A DNA stretch of 64,000 nucleotides from Cyclobacteriaceae bacterium (GCA_019638235.1 JAHBUE010000001.1:1350492-1414491); one strand, 5' to 3'; positions 54,888 through 63,213 are shown, counted from the stretch's first letter. Notes: generated by a model not told the origin, from the sequence alone. Numbers and translations are program-made.

Positions 54888-54980
54888 AGAAATCCTCATT
54901 TTACTGATTAGACACCCGATGAGCCGAAAAGGTTGTAATCCGGTAAAAAAAATCGTTAACTTAGTGGAAACCCCAACCCT

Positions 54981-55412
54981 ATGTCAACTCAAACAAAACC
55001 CGCTATTTGGTTCTGGATTGTGGCTGTAATCGCCCTGTTGTGGAACGCCCTTGGCATTATGGCCTATTTAATGCGCGCTTATATGACCGATGAGGCCATT
55101 GCCGCCATGCCGCAAGAGCAACAGGAGTATTTGCATAACCAGCCGGCCTGGTACATGGCTGTATTCGCTACGGCCGTATTTGGTGGTACATTAGGTTCTG
55201 TGCTATTGCTGTTATGCAAAGCACGGGCTTACTGGATATTTCTGGTGTCGCTTGTTTGTGTGGTGGCGCAATGGAGTTACGATATGTTTATGGTAGCGTA
55301 TTCGCCTGCCTTTGAAACCAGCGGATTAGTGATGGCCATTATGATTCCGGTGTTTTCTTTGGCGCTTGTATTTATCTCGCGTTCAGCGAAAGCTAAGGGG
55401 TGGCTCAGTTAA
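54981..55412 (+). CDS. Four-helix membrane protein
   Basis: A 143-residue protein with four hydrophobic helices (about residues 8-30, 54-80, 86-104 and 114-132) and a short loop (MTDEAIAAMPQEQQEYLHNQ) between the first two. It belongs to a widespread group of uncharacterised Bacteroidota membrane proteins; some database entries call these sugar transporters without evidence. It is convergent with the NTF2-like gene, 17 bases apart. Confidence 0.8.
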   Translation: MSTQTKPAIWFWIVAVIALLWNALGIMAYLMRAYMTDEAIAAMPQEQQEYLHNQPAWYMAVFATAVFGGTLGSVLLLLCKARAYWIFLVSLVCVVAQWSYDMFMVAYSPAFETSGLVMAIMIPVFSLALVFISRSAKAKGWLS

Positions 55413-55429
55413 TTTGCTGAACACCTCTT

Positions 55430-55936
55430 TTACTTTAAATATTTCTCCGGCAACGGAAATCCAGCGCTTTCGGGGCACCAGAAAATATTCATGATGGCGT
55501 AGCGATCGTGTTGTTTTAACAGTTGTATGCTGTTGATGCCCCGGTTTGTTACCGGCCCGTCTTTCTTTTCTTTGGTTTCGTATGTGCTGAATACGTGCAC
55601 AATTGTTCCGTATTCTTCCGTAACGCGATGAAGCTCCCATTCAAAAAAACCGGTAGTGATTCGGGTAGTGAACATGGTTACATAATCTTCGGGCGACATG
55701 GCGCGGTAAGTGGTTTTTCCCTCGGCATTTTTCCCGGTAGGGATGAGCCTCGCCTCGTCAGTAAACAGGTTCCTGAAGCGATCCCAATCGCGCGGGATAC
55801 CCACATCACCGGAGATAACTTCGTACAGAGCAGCGATAATAGCATCAACGGATTTTACATCGTTACTGTAATCTTTCTGGGCATGTACACTTATCGATAA
55901 CATAAACATAAGTGCCGGTACAAGCAGGTATTTCAT
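55430..55936 (-). CDS. Secreted SnoaL/NTF2-like protein
   Basis: A 168-residue product with a signal peptide (MKYLLVPALMFMLSISVHAQ) and an NTF2/SnoaL-like alpha-beta cone: VDAIIAALYEVISGDVG, WDRFRNLFTDEARLIPT, FEWELHRVTEEYGTIVHVF, and NSIQLLKQHDRYAIMNIFW. Such domains bind or turn over small molecules or act as scaffolds. The mature form is expected in the periplasm. The product is complete and its active-site pocket cannot be assigned. Confidence 0.82.
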   Translation of the reverse strand: MKYLLVPALMFMLSISVHAQKDYSNDVKSVDAIIAALYEVISGDVGIPRDWDRFRNLFTDEARLIPTGKNAEGKTTYRAMSPEDYVTMFTTRITTGFFEWELHRVTEEYGTIVHVFSTYETKEKKDGPVTNRGINSIQLLKQHDRYAIMNIFWCPESAGFPLPEKYLK

Positions 55937-56141
55937 AAGTATTAGTTTTCTCGAATGTACAAAGAAATAACTGTGGTATAAAGCAGTATTTTGGTCATCG
56001 AATCTTTACTAATTTTACGGTTAGTGATGAGTTTTGCGTCAACAGCAATTGTTTAACCGGATGGCTACGGTAAGGCTTTTTAAAGCAATGGATAAACAGA
56101 ACATGATTAATCACTTGCCTAACGTGTTGAAAATGACCACC

Positions 56142-56173
56142 TTTGTTCGTTTATTAAAGAATATATAAAATTG
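56142..56173 (+). promoter_or_regulatory. Predicted promoter of the OmpA-bestrophin-TPR cluster
   Basis: TTTG (56142-56145), 20 bases, TAAAATTG (56166-56173; seven of eight to consensus). The OmpA-like gene begins at 56192. Confidence 0.55.
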
Positions 56174-56191
56174 ACCTAAACGCGCCCCTTC

Positions 56192-57409
56192 ATGAAGTAT
56201 TCTATTTTTTGGTTTTTAAGCCTTGTTTTTTTGGGATTTCAACACGCCCATGCCCAGTCAGGAGAAGAATTGCAGGCCGGATATTATGTTACGGTAGCGG
56301 CATATTCCAAAACTAATGAACGTTATGCACAAAAGTTTACCGACAGGCTAAAGGAAAAAGGTCTTGATGCCCGGTATGGATTTAACACGTCAAGAAACCT
56401 GTACTTTGTTTACCTCAGTTATTTTACAGAATTAAAACCGGCACTGATTGAGATGCAGGCTGTGCGCAATAAAGGCGAATTTACCGATACCTGGGTGCGA
56501 GTAGTGAAAGGTGATATACCCACTACAGGAGCAACCACTGTTCAGAAACCTGTAGAAGAAAAACCGGCAGAACCTGTTAAGCAAACTGAGCCTAAGCCTG
56601 AAACCGTAACGCCTGAAGAACCTGCTGAAGAAGAAAAGCCGGAAGAAGAGGAAATAACCGACAACCCGCCAATTGTTCAGCATGAACAGATAACGCTTGG
56701 CAATACGGAAATATTTTTGAGCCTGTACAACGCAGCCAATAATCGTATTATAGATGGCGAAGTACAAGTGATTGATTCAGAACGCACCCGGCTGATCAGT
56801 ACAGTAAAAGGTAATGAATACCTTCACCTGCCCGACCCCAAGACTACTTCAGGAAAGATTACCTTGATCGGGGAAGTATTCGGGTATCGCAAACTTCAAC
56901 ATGAAATCAACTACCCGATGCCATTGGCCGATACGGTAAAAACTTATGTTGAATTGATGGGCACCAACTTGGTAGTAAAGTTTGATATGGTGCGATATCA
57001 CAAGGGCGATATTGCCACGCTCTATCATGTTTACTTTTTTAATGATGCTGCCACTATGCTACCCGAGTCAAAGTATGAACTGAACAGCCTGTTGCAAATG
57101 ATGCAGGAGAATGAAGATTACCGCATCCGCCTGCACGGTCATACCAATGGCAACTATCACGGCAAAATATTGTCGCTTGGCCCCGAAAAGAATTTCTTTT
57201 CTGTTACCGGTGCAGTTCAATCCAATGGTTCGGCTAAAGTGCTGTCGCAAAAACGAGCAGAAACCATTAAAGAATACCTGGTTGTAAACGGAATTGATGC
57301 CAATCGTATCGAAATAAAATCCTGGGGCGGTAAACGTCCGCTGTATGATAAGCATAGCGCAAATGCACGAAAGAATGTTCGTGTAGAAGTGGAGATCATT
57401 CAGGAATAA
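56192..57409 (+). CDS. OmpA-family protein with N-terminal SPOR-like domain
   Basis: A 405-residue secreted protein with a signal peptide (FWFLSLVFLGFQHAHAQ). Residues about 28-110 are a SPOR-like repeat (YYVTVAAYSKTNERYAQKF). A proline/glutamate-rich linker follows (residues about 115-160, KPAEPVKQTEPKPE type). A beta region is followed by the OmpA C-terminal peptidoglycan-binding domain (YRIRLHGHTNG, LSQKRAETIKEYLVVNGID, and NARKNVRVEVEI). SPOR domains bind denuded septal glycan and OmpA domains bind meso-DAP peptides, so it likely ties the outer membrane to the cell wall. Next gene starts 62 bases on. Confidence 0.88.
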   Translation: MKYSIFWFLSLVFLGFQHAHAQSGEELQAGYYVTVAAYSKTNERYAQKFTDRLKEKGLDARYGFNTSRNLYFVYLSYFTELKPALIEMQAVRNKGEFTDTWVRVVKGDIPTTGATTVQKPVEEKPAEPVKQTEPKPETVTPEEPAEEEKPEEEEITDNPPIVQHEQITLGNTEIFLSLYNAANNRIIDGEVQVIDSERTRLISTVKGNEYLHLPDPKTTSGKITLIGEVFGYRKLQHEINYPMPLADTVKTYVELMGTNLVVKFDMVRYHKGDIATLYHVYFFNDAATMLPESKYELNSLLQMMQENEDYRIRLHGHTNGNYHGKILSLGPEKNFFSVTGAVQSNGSAKVLSQKRAETIKEYLVVNGIDANRIEIKSWGGKRPLYDKHSANARKNVRVEVEIIQE

Positions 57410-57471
57410 ACCAACATTAATATTATTATTACTAATACTCACTTTCGCAAGTGTTAAATTTTTTTGATGTT

Positions 57472-58248
57472 ATGAAGCGTGTTCTACAAAGTTTCTTCCT
57501 GATCATTAACTATAAAACATTGATTATTACCGTGCTGGCTGTAATCTCTACCTATATATGTTCGCAGAATAACATTAACGCGCGTTTTCCTGATATGCTG
57601 GTAGGTGTTGCCATCGTGTTTCCGGTTGTGTTTTCTATCAGCTCGGCCTATACACGCAGGGAAACCGCATTGCAGCGTTTATCTGATTTTAAAGGTCATG
57701 CCGTTGCCATTTATTTTGCTTCACGCGATTGGACTACCGATAAGAATAACAAGCTGCCGGAACAAACACGGGCATTGGTAAACTCGTTAACACGTTGCAT
57801 GCGCGATATGTTTACCCGTTACCATCGCCAGGAATGGGAGAAATATGAACACGAGGCTTACAGGTTATTCTCCGAACTGTCCACGCACATCATGGAGTTT
57901 CGGAATTATGGCGTGCAAAGCAGTGAGGTATCGCGATTAAATCAATATGCCAGTAAAATGATTATTGCCTTCGATAACCTGAAAGTTATTCATGCGTACC
58001 GTACGCCCATTACGTTGCGGGCATATAGCAAAGTCTTCATCTATATCTTTCCTATTATTTACGGGCCTTATTTTGCTGCCACTGCAATGGATTATTCGCC
58101 CGGATTGCAATACGTTATGCCGGTGCTGTATAGTTTCATTCTTGTAAGTTTGGATAACATCCAGGATCACCTCGAACATCCGTTTGATGAAGTAGGCGAA
58201 GACGATATCCGTATTGATGAACAGGAAATGATATCCGTAATGCATTAA
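57472..58248 (+). CDS. Bestrophin-like membrane protein
   Basis: A 258-residue protein. It has hydrophobic helices near residues 14-32 and 41-60, a long cytoplasmic region of about 120 residues, and two more helices near 195-235. The C-terminal signature LDNIQDHLEHPFDEVGEDDI closely resembles the bestrophin/UPF0187 tail (EnPFg..DD), and the arrangement fits bacterial bestrophin channels, which form pentamers that pass ions. Bacterial members pass cations. ATG 57472 was preferred to GTG 57451. It lies between OmpA-like and TPR genes, all in one direction. Confidence 0.78.
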   Translation: MKRVLQSFFLIINYKTLIITVLAVISTYICSQNNINARFPDMLVGVAIVFPVVFSISSAYTRRETALQRLSDFKGHAVAIYFASRDWTTDKNNKLPEQTRALVNSLTRCMRDMFTRYHRQEWEKYEHEAYRLFSELSTHIMEFRNYGVQSSEVSRLNQYASKMIIAFDNLKVIHAYRTPITLRAYSKVFIYIFPIIYGPYFAATAMDYSPGLQYVMPVLYSFILVSLDNIQDHLEHPFDEVGEDDIRIDEQEMISVMH

Positions 58249-58252
58249 CCTT

Positions 58253-59263
58253 ATGAACGCAACACCAGGTAACAAGAAACAGTCGGGCAATAGTTGGTTG
58301 ATTGCTGCCATTGTTTTTTTGTTCGTGTGGGCTTTGTTCTGGTCGGTCGATACGCTGTTTGTTTACCTTAGTCTTGGCGGATTTGCGTTTTGTGTTGCAA
58401 AGTATTTACTGATCCGGTTAGAGCGCAGGGAGGCTGCCCGCCCGGTGCGCCCGGATTACCATACTGAACAGCCGCAATCACAACAACGATCACAATCACA
58501 ACCTCAGCCCTCTCTTTCTGACCAATTTCAAAATGTATTTATTCAAAATGGAAAATTGAGTAGAAAGGCTTTAGTGGTGATGGCTATTTTTTCAAGTGTC
58601 AGTTTCTTTTTTTTCATCGTTATACTGGCGGTGATCTTTGGAGATGATTCGTCTGATTTTTCACTTGAAGAATTTCGGGCGCGCGATTATTATGATGCCG
58701 GTAATTATGATTTAGCACTTCACCATTACCGGCTTGCGATGAAGGATGATCCGGAGAACACCTACCTTATGGTTGATGCCGGAAACTGCCATCTGAATTT
58801 AAACAGGTACGATTCGGCACTGTGGTTTTATAACCGCGCACTTGAGTTTAACCCCGAAAACAATAGCGCTACACACAACATCGGACTGGTATATTACCGG
58901 CAGCGTAAATACCGTGAGGCTATCCGGCAGGCACGCAAGGTGCTGGCCGATAACAGCATGAATGTTGATGCTTTGCTGTTGGCAGGCGATGCGTACTACA
59001 CACAAACGCAGTACGATTCTGCACTTGTGTTTTATGTGGATACGTATAACCTTGGTTACCGCACCGCCACGTTAACACACATTATGGCTTACATTTATGA
59101 CGTGAAAGGAAAAACTCAACAAGCCATTCCCCTGTATCGCGAAACACTTGAACTGGATGATTCCATTATTGATGTATATGCACGCCTCGGAGAATTATTA
59201 CCGGGTGAGGAGGGCTTGCGGTACCGTAATCGTGCTGTGGAACTTCAGCAAGGAAGCCAGTAA
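58253..59263 (+). CDS. Membrane-anchored TPR protein
   Basis: A 336-residue protein. Two N-terminal helices (about residues 14-45) and a third near 108-127 surround a glutamine-rich spacer (QPQSQQRSQSQPQPSLS). The rest is periplasmic TPR repeats: RDYYDAGNYDLALHHYRLA, GNCHLNLNRYDSALWFYNR, NIGLVYYRQRKYREAIRQA and GDAYYTQTQYDSALVFYVD. It starts four bases after the bestrophin-like gene, so they are translationally linked. The TPR part may bind a partner of the channel or of the OmpA-like protein. This is an inference from location only. Confidence 0.85.
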   Translation: MNATPGNKKQSGNSWLIAAIVFLFVWALFWSVDTLFVYLSLGGFAFCVAKYLLIRLERREAARPVRPDYHTEQPQSQQRSQSQPQPSLSDQFQNVFIQNGKLSRKALVVMAIFSSVSFFFFIVILAVIFGDDSSDFSLEEFRARDYYDAGNYDLALHHYRLAMKDDPENTYLMVDAGNCHLNLNRYDSALWFYNRALEFNPENNSATHNIGLVYYRQRKYREAIRQARKVLADNSMNVDALLLAGDAYYTQTQYDSALVFYVDTYNLGYRTATLTHIMAYIYDVKGKTQQAIPLYRETLELDDSIIDVYARLGELLPGEEGLRYRNRAVELQQGSQ

Positions 59264-59276
59264 GCCGATTGATAGG

Positions 59277-59666
59277 CTATTGTGTGAATTCCAACAGCAC
59301 CGTTTCGCCTTGCAGTAATTGGAGTTTGTTTCCGGTAAGCAAATAGCCGTCAACTTCACCTAAGGCTTTCAGAAACGCATCTTCAACTTTCATTGTTTCG
59401 ATGCAATACATTTTGGTAGCGCCCATATTTCCGAAGCTGAGAGCAGAGCCGCTTTGTGTATAGGAACTGAAATACCGGTTACATCCTGCATGCCCGGCCG
59501 CGTTGCTATCGGGAGAAAGCGTAAGGGTAACGGGTTTTGTCAGCGTGGAGTAGTCTGTGCCGTTCAGCATGATAAGTTTCCACTCTACATTGGTAAGAGA
59601 AAGGTTTTGTGTTTGGCAGTTGGTGAGCAACAGGCCAAACAAAATAGAGGTAAGAAGATTTTTCAT
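59277..59666 (-). CDS. META-domain lipoprotein (HslJ-like)
   Basis: A 129-residue product with a lipoprotein signal ending LTNC (Cys17). The META fold is seen as LTNVEWKLIMLNG, SPDSNAAGHAGCNRYFSSY with the conserved G-C-N, and MGATKMYC followed by EDAFLKALGEV. META/HslJ proteins protect the envelope under heat or novobiocin stress in E. coli. The start was set at 59666; the longer frame has no signal at its N-terminus. It is followed 10 bases from the TPR gene end (convergent). Confidence 0.88.
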   Translation of the reverse strand: MKNLLTSILFGLLLTNCQTQNLSLTNVEWKLIMLNGTDYSTLTKPVTLTLSPDSNAAGHAGCNRYFSSYTQSGSALSFGNMGATKMYCIETMKVEDAFLKALGEVDGYLLTGNKLQLLQGETVLLEFTQ

Positions 59667-59781
59667 GGAATGGTATTTATTTTTTAGAAGTGTTACGCCT
59701 TTTTCATGGTTAGACTCCTGTTTTAGCCTTTTGGTTGTAATAAAAGTATTTTTTTTCTTCTGAAAACTCAAATCTCCGTCC

Positions 59782-60408
59782 TCAAAACAAAATCTTGCGC
59801 CCTTCCAACTCCAATTTGCTATCCTTCTCCATTTTTTTAATGGTGCGGATAACGGTTTCTACGCGCAGGCTGGTCATGTCGGCTAATTGTTGGCGGGTGT
59901 AGGGGATAATGATTTTTTTGCCGTTAGCGTCTGTTTCAATTTTTGATTTCAGGTAGTTTAAAATAGTGGTGAGCCGGTGTTCAGGCGTGTGCGAAGAAAT
60001 CTCCGTAAGAATCATGGATTTGTATTGAAGCCGATTGCAGAGCACGTGGTTCAGCTTCAGGTGAATGTCAAAATTGTTTCTGAGCAACTCCAGGAAATCG
60101 GGCTTTGGCAGTCGCCATATTTTTCCGGGCGTAAGAGTAATGGCCGTGCTGGGGTAGGCAAAATTTCCAAGCAGGGGAGGTTCGCCAAAACTTTCGCCCG
60201 GATGGAAAATGCCCTGCGTAAACTCCTGCCCTTCGTGGTTGAGAATGTACATGCGCACCTCTCCCTCTTCCACCTGGAAATACTCTGCGGCCGGGGTGCC
60301 TTCTTCAAACAACACCTGGTCTTTGCGTACACGAACGAGCCGCGCATTATACTGTTCCAGAATTTTAATGGGAATCAACCTTCTCTTTTTTGTGGACAAA
60401 GTAGGCAT
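59782..60408 (-). CDS. Crp/Fnr-family transcriptional regulator
   Basis: A 208-residue protein. The cyclic-nucleotide-binding-like domain (residues about 20-130) has VLFEEGTPAAEYFQVEEGEV and HPGESFGEPPLL. The long dimerisation helix is at about 115-145. The HTH (about 160-208) has YTRQQLADMTSLRVETVIRTIKKME. There is no N-terminal Cys cluster for an Fe-S sensor, so it is not Fnr-like; the ligand is unknown. A near palindrome CAGG(G)AATTTAATTCCTG (60411-60428) just upstream of the start could be its own operator. Confidence 0.9.
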   Translation of the reverse strand: MPTLSTKKRRLIPIKILEQYNARLVRVRKDQVLFEEGTPAAEYFQVEEGEVRMYILNHEGQEFTQGIFHPGESFGEPPLLGNFAYPSTAITLTPGKIWRLPKPDFLELLRNNFDIHLKLNHVLCNRLQYKSMILTEISSHTPEHRLTTILNYLKSKIETDANGKKIIIPYTRQQLADMTSLRVETVIRTIKKMEKDSKLELEGRKILF

Positions 60409-60410
60409 GG

Positions 60411-60428
60411 CAGGGAATTTAATTCCTG
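60411..60428. promoter_or_regulatory. Imperfect palindrome upstream of the Crp-family gene
   Basis: The sequence CAGGGAATTTAATTCCTG has two arms, CAGG(G)AATT and AATTCCTG, that match as inverts with one bulged base. It sits three bases before the Crp-family start codon, a likely place for autoregulation. No experimental support. Confidence 0.3.
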
Positions 60429-60451
60429 ATGAATGTCAGTAAAAAAGCTGT

Positions 60452-60617
60452 GTTGCGCCTTTGTGTTTTACGTGGCTGATTTTTTACCACTTAGGCGCAA
60501 CTTTTTTAGTGTGGCTGTTTAGGAATCTCCAAAAACTTTTACGAATCCGGCTCTCCGTGAAATCTCCGTGCCCCTCAGTGGTTAATGAACCGCAGAGGGC
60601 GCAGAGAATCGCAGAGG
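60452..60617. repeat. GCAGAG/GTTGCGCC-family degenerate repeat region
   Basis: GTTGCGCCT (60452-60460) and AGGCGCAAC (60493-60501) are exact inverts flanking a GTG/CAC-rich centre. Further on, CTCCGTG is repeated (60552-60570) and GCAGAGGGCGCAGAGAATCG (60591-60610) is a head-to-tail GCAGAG array. It fills most of the 217-base gap between the RNR stop and the Crp-family start. Confidence 0.6.
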
Positions 60618-60625
60618 TTTTTCTA

Positions 60626-62476
60626 TTAAACAACCTGGCATGCTCCACCGGCACACGCGGCTTCGGCCTTGTGGTCGGTTTCGTCATCGGTTTCGTACAC
60701 GTTTTTCAGGTCAATGGATTTCATACTTTTTTCCAGTTCGCTGAACTGCGCTTCGGTAATGTCTTCAAAAGGTGCCTGCTTATAATTACCACTGTCGAAT
60801 GGCAATACACTCAACCCGTTGTACGAGGCTTTGTTCTCCCACATCCATTCGCCTACGCGCTGCCAATCGTCATCTTCAATCGAAACCGTAGCCGAAACGT
60901 TGTTGGCGTTGCTTCCTCTTCTAAAACCTTTACGCACCCAATCTTCGTTGAATTTTTTAATGCGCTCTAATAAATCCATCGCATCTTCTGTGCGCAATAT
61001 GCTGCCTTCGGGTGCTTTTTGCGGAATACAAATAATGGCTTGTTTGCTGTTGAGCATATCGTCTTCCAATAATTCAGGATGCGCAATGCGCAGGTATTCA
61101 TACAAGGCTTCATTTTTTCCGATGCGTATTCTGCGGATGTAATAATCGTTATGCCACGCATGTATACCTGATGACGTGCCCAACACCAATGACGAAGTGC
61201 CTGAAGGTTTAATAGTTGTGGTGCGTGCTGCAAACTGTATCCCGATATTTGCGGATACTTCTAAGTTTACTTTTTTCACTTCCTGTGCGGCTTCATTCAA
61301 ATCGAGTTTCTGCACGGCACCGCTTGCAATGCCGGTCATGCCTACACCAATCAGGGCATCTTCTTCTGTTGTGTTTTTCCACACTTCGCGCAAGTAATGA
61401 AAATCGGTGAAGCCTGCCTGTAACGTGCCGAGGTAGGCAGCCGCGCGCACGCGGGCGTTGAGTTCTTCCTGTGTGTACACATCGGAAACATTAACCTCGC
61501 ATAGATTGCAAAACTGAAACGGTCTGAGGGCGATTTCGCAACACGGGTTAGTACCCCAGTCGGTGTCGTTGGTAAAATAAAATCCGGGTTCGCCCGAACC
61601 GGAGAGTTCAATTTTTTTCCAGAGGGCAAAAAATTCTCCTTGCGTAATGTTGTCGCGTTGCAGCACAACAGAGTTGTTGGCACGACCGCGTTGTTCATTC
61701 AGCTCCCACCAGTTGCCGTATTTGCAGGTAAGCATCTCTTCATCGTCATAAGAAAAGAGCGAAATCATAGCCGACCTGCGAATACCCCCCGCCAATACGG
61801 CATTGGCTAAGTGACACATCAGGTCGTGGCACTCTAACGGAGTAAGTTTTTCACCATTCTCTTTCCGGTCGAGCAACGCCTGTACGTGCGCCATACAGAT
61901 TTTAAGTGGTTCGGGGCCGGGCGCTTTGCCACCGGCTGTTACCAATCGTGCGCCTTTCGGGCGAATGTCGGAGTAATCAAAATCAGGAATATATTCGCTG
62001 ATGCCGAAATACCCTTTCAGTAAAACTTTTACGGCATCAGCCCAGCCTTCCAAACTATCGCCAATAAGAAAACGCCTGCGCTTTTCTGCTTTTTGTATAG
62101 GAGGTAGTTGTTCAACATGGTGATACTGAACGGAATACCCTACACCGGTTCCGCCCAATAACAGAAACATGGTTTCCGAAAAAGCGCGAATGTCATCTAC
62201 CGGAAGGTAAGCACAATTATAAATGCGCGAATTGTTGCGTGCAATGGCCGTTCCGGCAAACTGCATGGCACGCATGGAAGGTAATACTTTTTTCTCACGC
62301 ACCCATTTCATCACGTTAATGGTTTCTTCCCGTTGAAACGGATATTTTTCAATCATCATCTGCTCATAACGGTCGCAGATTTCATCCCACGTTTCCCTGC
62401 GATTTAATTCGGGCAGGTACCGGGCATACTTCATGTAAATAATAATGTCGCTGAGTATTTCCTGGTTTAGTTGCAT
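60626..62476 (-). CDS. nrdJ: Adenosylcobalamin-dependent ribonucleotide reductase (class II)
   Basis: A 616-residue RNR. The N-terminal cysteine region (IYNCAYLPVDD), the NPCCEIALRPFQFCNL motif (C and E of the catalytic loop), HECHDL-like LECHDLMCHLANAV, and a C-terminal CAGGACQVV with two redox cysteines are all present. There is no small-subunit gene nearby, as expected for class II. It is shorter than the 739-residue Lactobacillus enzyme, so part of its allosteric insertion is probably missing. It makes dNTPs from NTPs with B12 and thioredoxin-like reductants. No cobalamin riboswitch was seen in the 265 bp upstream. Confidence 0.9.
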   Translation of the reverse strand: MQLNQEILSDIIIYMKYARYLPELNRRETWDEICDRYEQMMIEKYPFQREETINVMKWVREKKVLPSMRAMQFAGTAIARNNSRIYNCAYLPVDDIRAFSETMFLLLGGTGVGYSVQYHHVEQLPPIQKAEKRRRFLIGDSLEGWADAVKVLLKGYFGISEYIPDFDYSDIRPKGARLVTAGGKAPGPEPLKICMAHVQALLDRKENGEKLTPLECHDLMCHLANAVLAGGIRRSAMISLFSYDDEEMLTCKYGNWWELNEQRGRANNSVVLQRDNITQGEFFALWKKIELSGSGEPGFYFTNDTDWGTNPCCEIALRPFQFCNLCEVNVSDVYTQEELNARVRAAAYLGTLQAGFTDFHYLREVWKNTTEEDALIGVGMTGIASGAVQKLDLNEAAQEVKKVNLEVSANIGIQFAARTTTIKPSGTSSLVLGTSSGIHAWHNDYYIRRIRIGKNEALYEYLRIAHPELLEDDMLNSKQAIICIPQKAPEGSILRTEDAMDLLERIKKFNEDWVRKGFRRGSNANNVSATVSIEDDDWQRVGEWMWENKASYNGLSVLPFDSGNYKQAPFEDITEAQFSELEKSMKSIDLKNVYETDDETDHKAEAACAGGACQVV

Positions 62477-62599
62477 AGCTGTTAACGATTAAAAAGTGGA
62501 TAAATATTTTCTTTTTTTAGTGGTTGATTTATGAAGTTTAAATCTATGCCTGTGAAACATTCAGCGCTATGATTTCAGTCATGTTTCGGAATAATTTTA

Positions 62600-62667
62600 C
62601 CTCACCCCGATAACAATTTGAGTCTTTATGAAAATATCCCTTTCCCCTCTCCCAGCGGGAGAGGGGA
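62600..62667. repeat. CCTCACCCC / CCCTCTCCC-GGGAGAGGG family element
   Basis: CCTCACCCC (62600-62608) is followed after about 35 bases by CCCCTCTCCC (62644-62653) and its perfect invert GGGAGAGGGG (62657-62666) with a 3-nt loop. It lies between the divergent nrdJ and DUF456 genes. The composition is like the CCCCTCC family at 17096-17197, but the sequences are distinct. Confidence 0.6.
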
Positions 62668-62741
62668 ATAAAGCCTCTGTGTCAAATTTCAAAATTTTTG
62701 ATGAGGAATGAGGTTATATTATTTCGTATGTTCGTAGTTGT

Positions 62742-63212
62742 ATGGATTTACTCTGGATTATTATTGCCTCTTGCCTGATGCTGGCCGGTGTTGTGGGCAG
62801 CGTGGTTCCATTTTTGCCGGGGCCGCCCTTGAGTTATGCGGGCTTGTTGGTTTTGCAACTGCGCGAGGCGCCCGCGTTCAGCACTAAATTTTTGCTTATC
62901 TGGCTTGCCATTGTAGTTGTTATTGTTGTGCTCGATTACATTGTGCCGGTGTATGGCACCAAAAAATTTGGCGGAACCAAATACGGTATGTGGGGCTGCA
63001 CCATTGGTTTGATTGCGGGCTTTTGGTTTGGGCCGTTAGGCATTATTGCCGGGCCGTTTGTCGGGGCGTTTGTTGGCGAGATACTGGCTAATAATGAATC
63101 GGAACGAGCATTAAAAGCTGCGTTGGGTTCGTTTATCGGTTTTGTGCTCAGCACCTTATTGAAATTAGTTACCTGCCTCGTAATGGGCTGGTATTTTATT
63201 AAAGCATTGTAA
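62742..63212 (+). CDS. DUF456-family membrane protein
   Basis: A 156-residue protein. It has a helix at residues 4-22, a second near 46-62, and glycine-rich helices (IGLIAGFWFGPLGIIAGPFVGAFVGE and SFIGFVLSTLLKLVTCLVMG in part). The pattern GGTKYGMWGCTIG between them is diagnostic of DUF456, a family of inner-membrane proteins with no known role. Its start follows a repeat element; it runs in the same direction as the RDD and NTF2-like genes. Confidence 0.9.
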   Translation: MDLLWIIIASCLMLAGVVGSVVPFLPGPPLSYAGLLVLQLREAPAFSTKFLLIWLAIVVVIVVLDYIVPVYGTKKFGGTKYGMWGCTIGLIAGFWFGPLGIIAGPFVGAFVGEILANNESERALKAALGSFIGFVLSTLLKLVTCLVMGWYFIKAL

Positions 63213-63213
63213 T

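Noticed and set aside
60461..60970. 169-codon plus-strand frame
   Set aside because: It overlaps nrdJ on the opposite strand and the repeat region, with no motif; it is a shadow of nrdJ codons.
62477..62741. Possible cobalamin riboswitch upstream of the B12-dependent RNR
   Set aside because: No B12-box-like sequence or stem pattern could be seen on the minus strand; a covariance search would be decisive.
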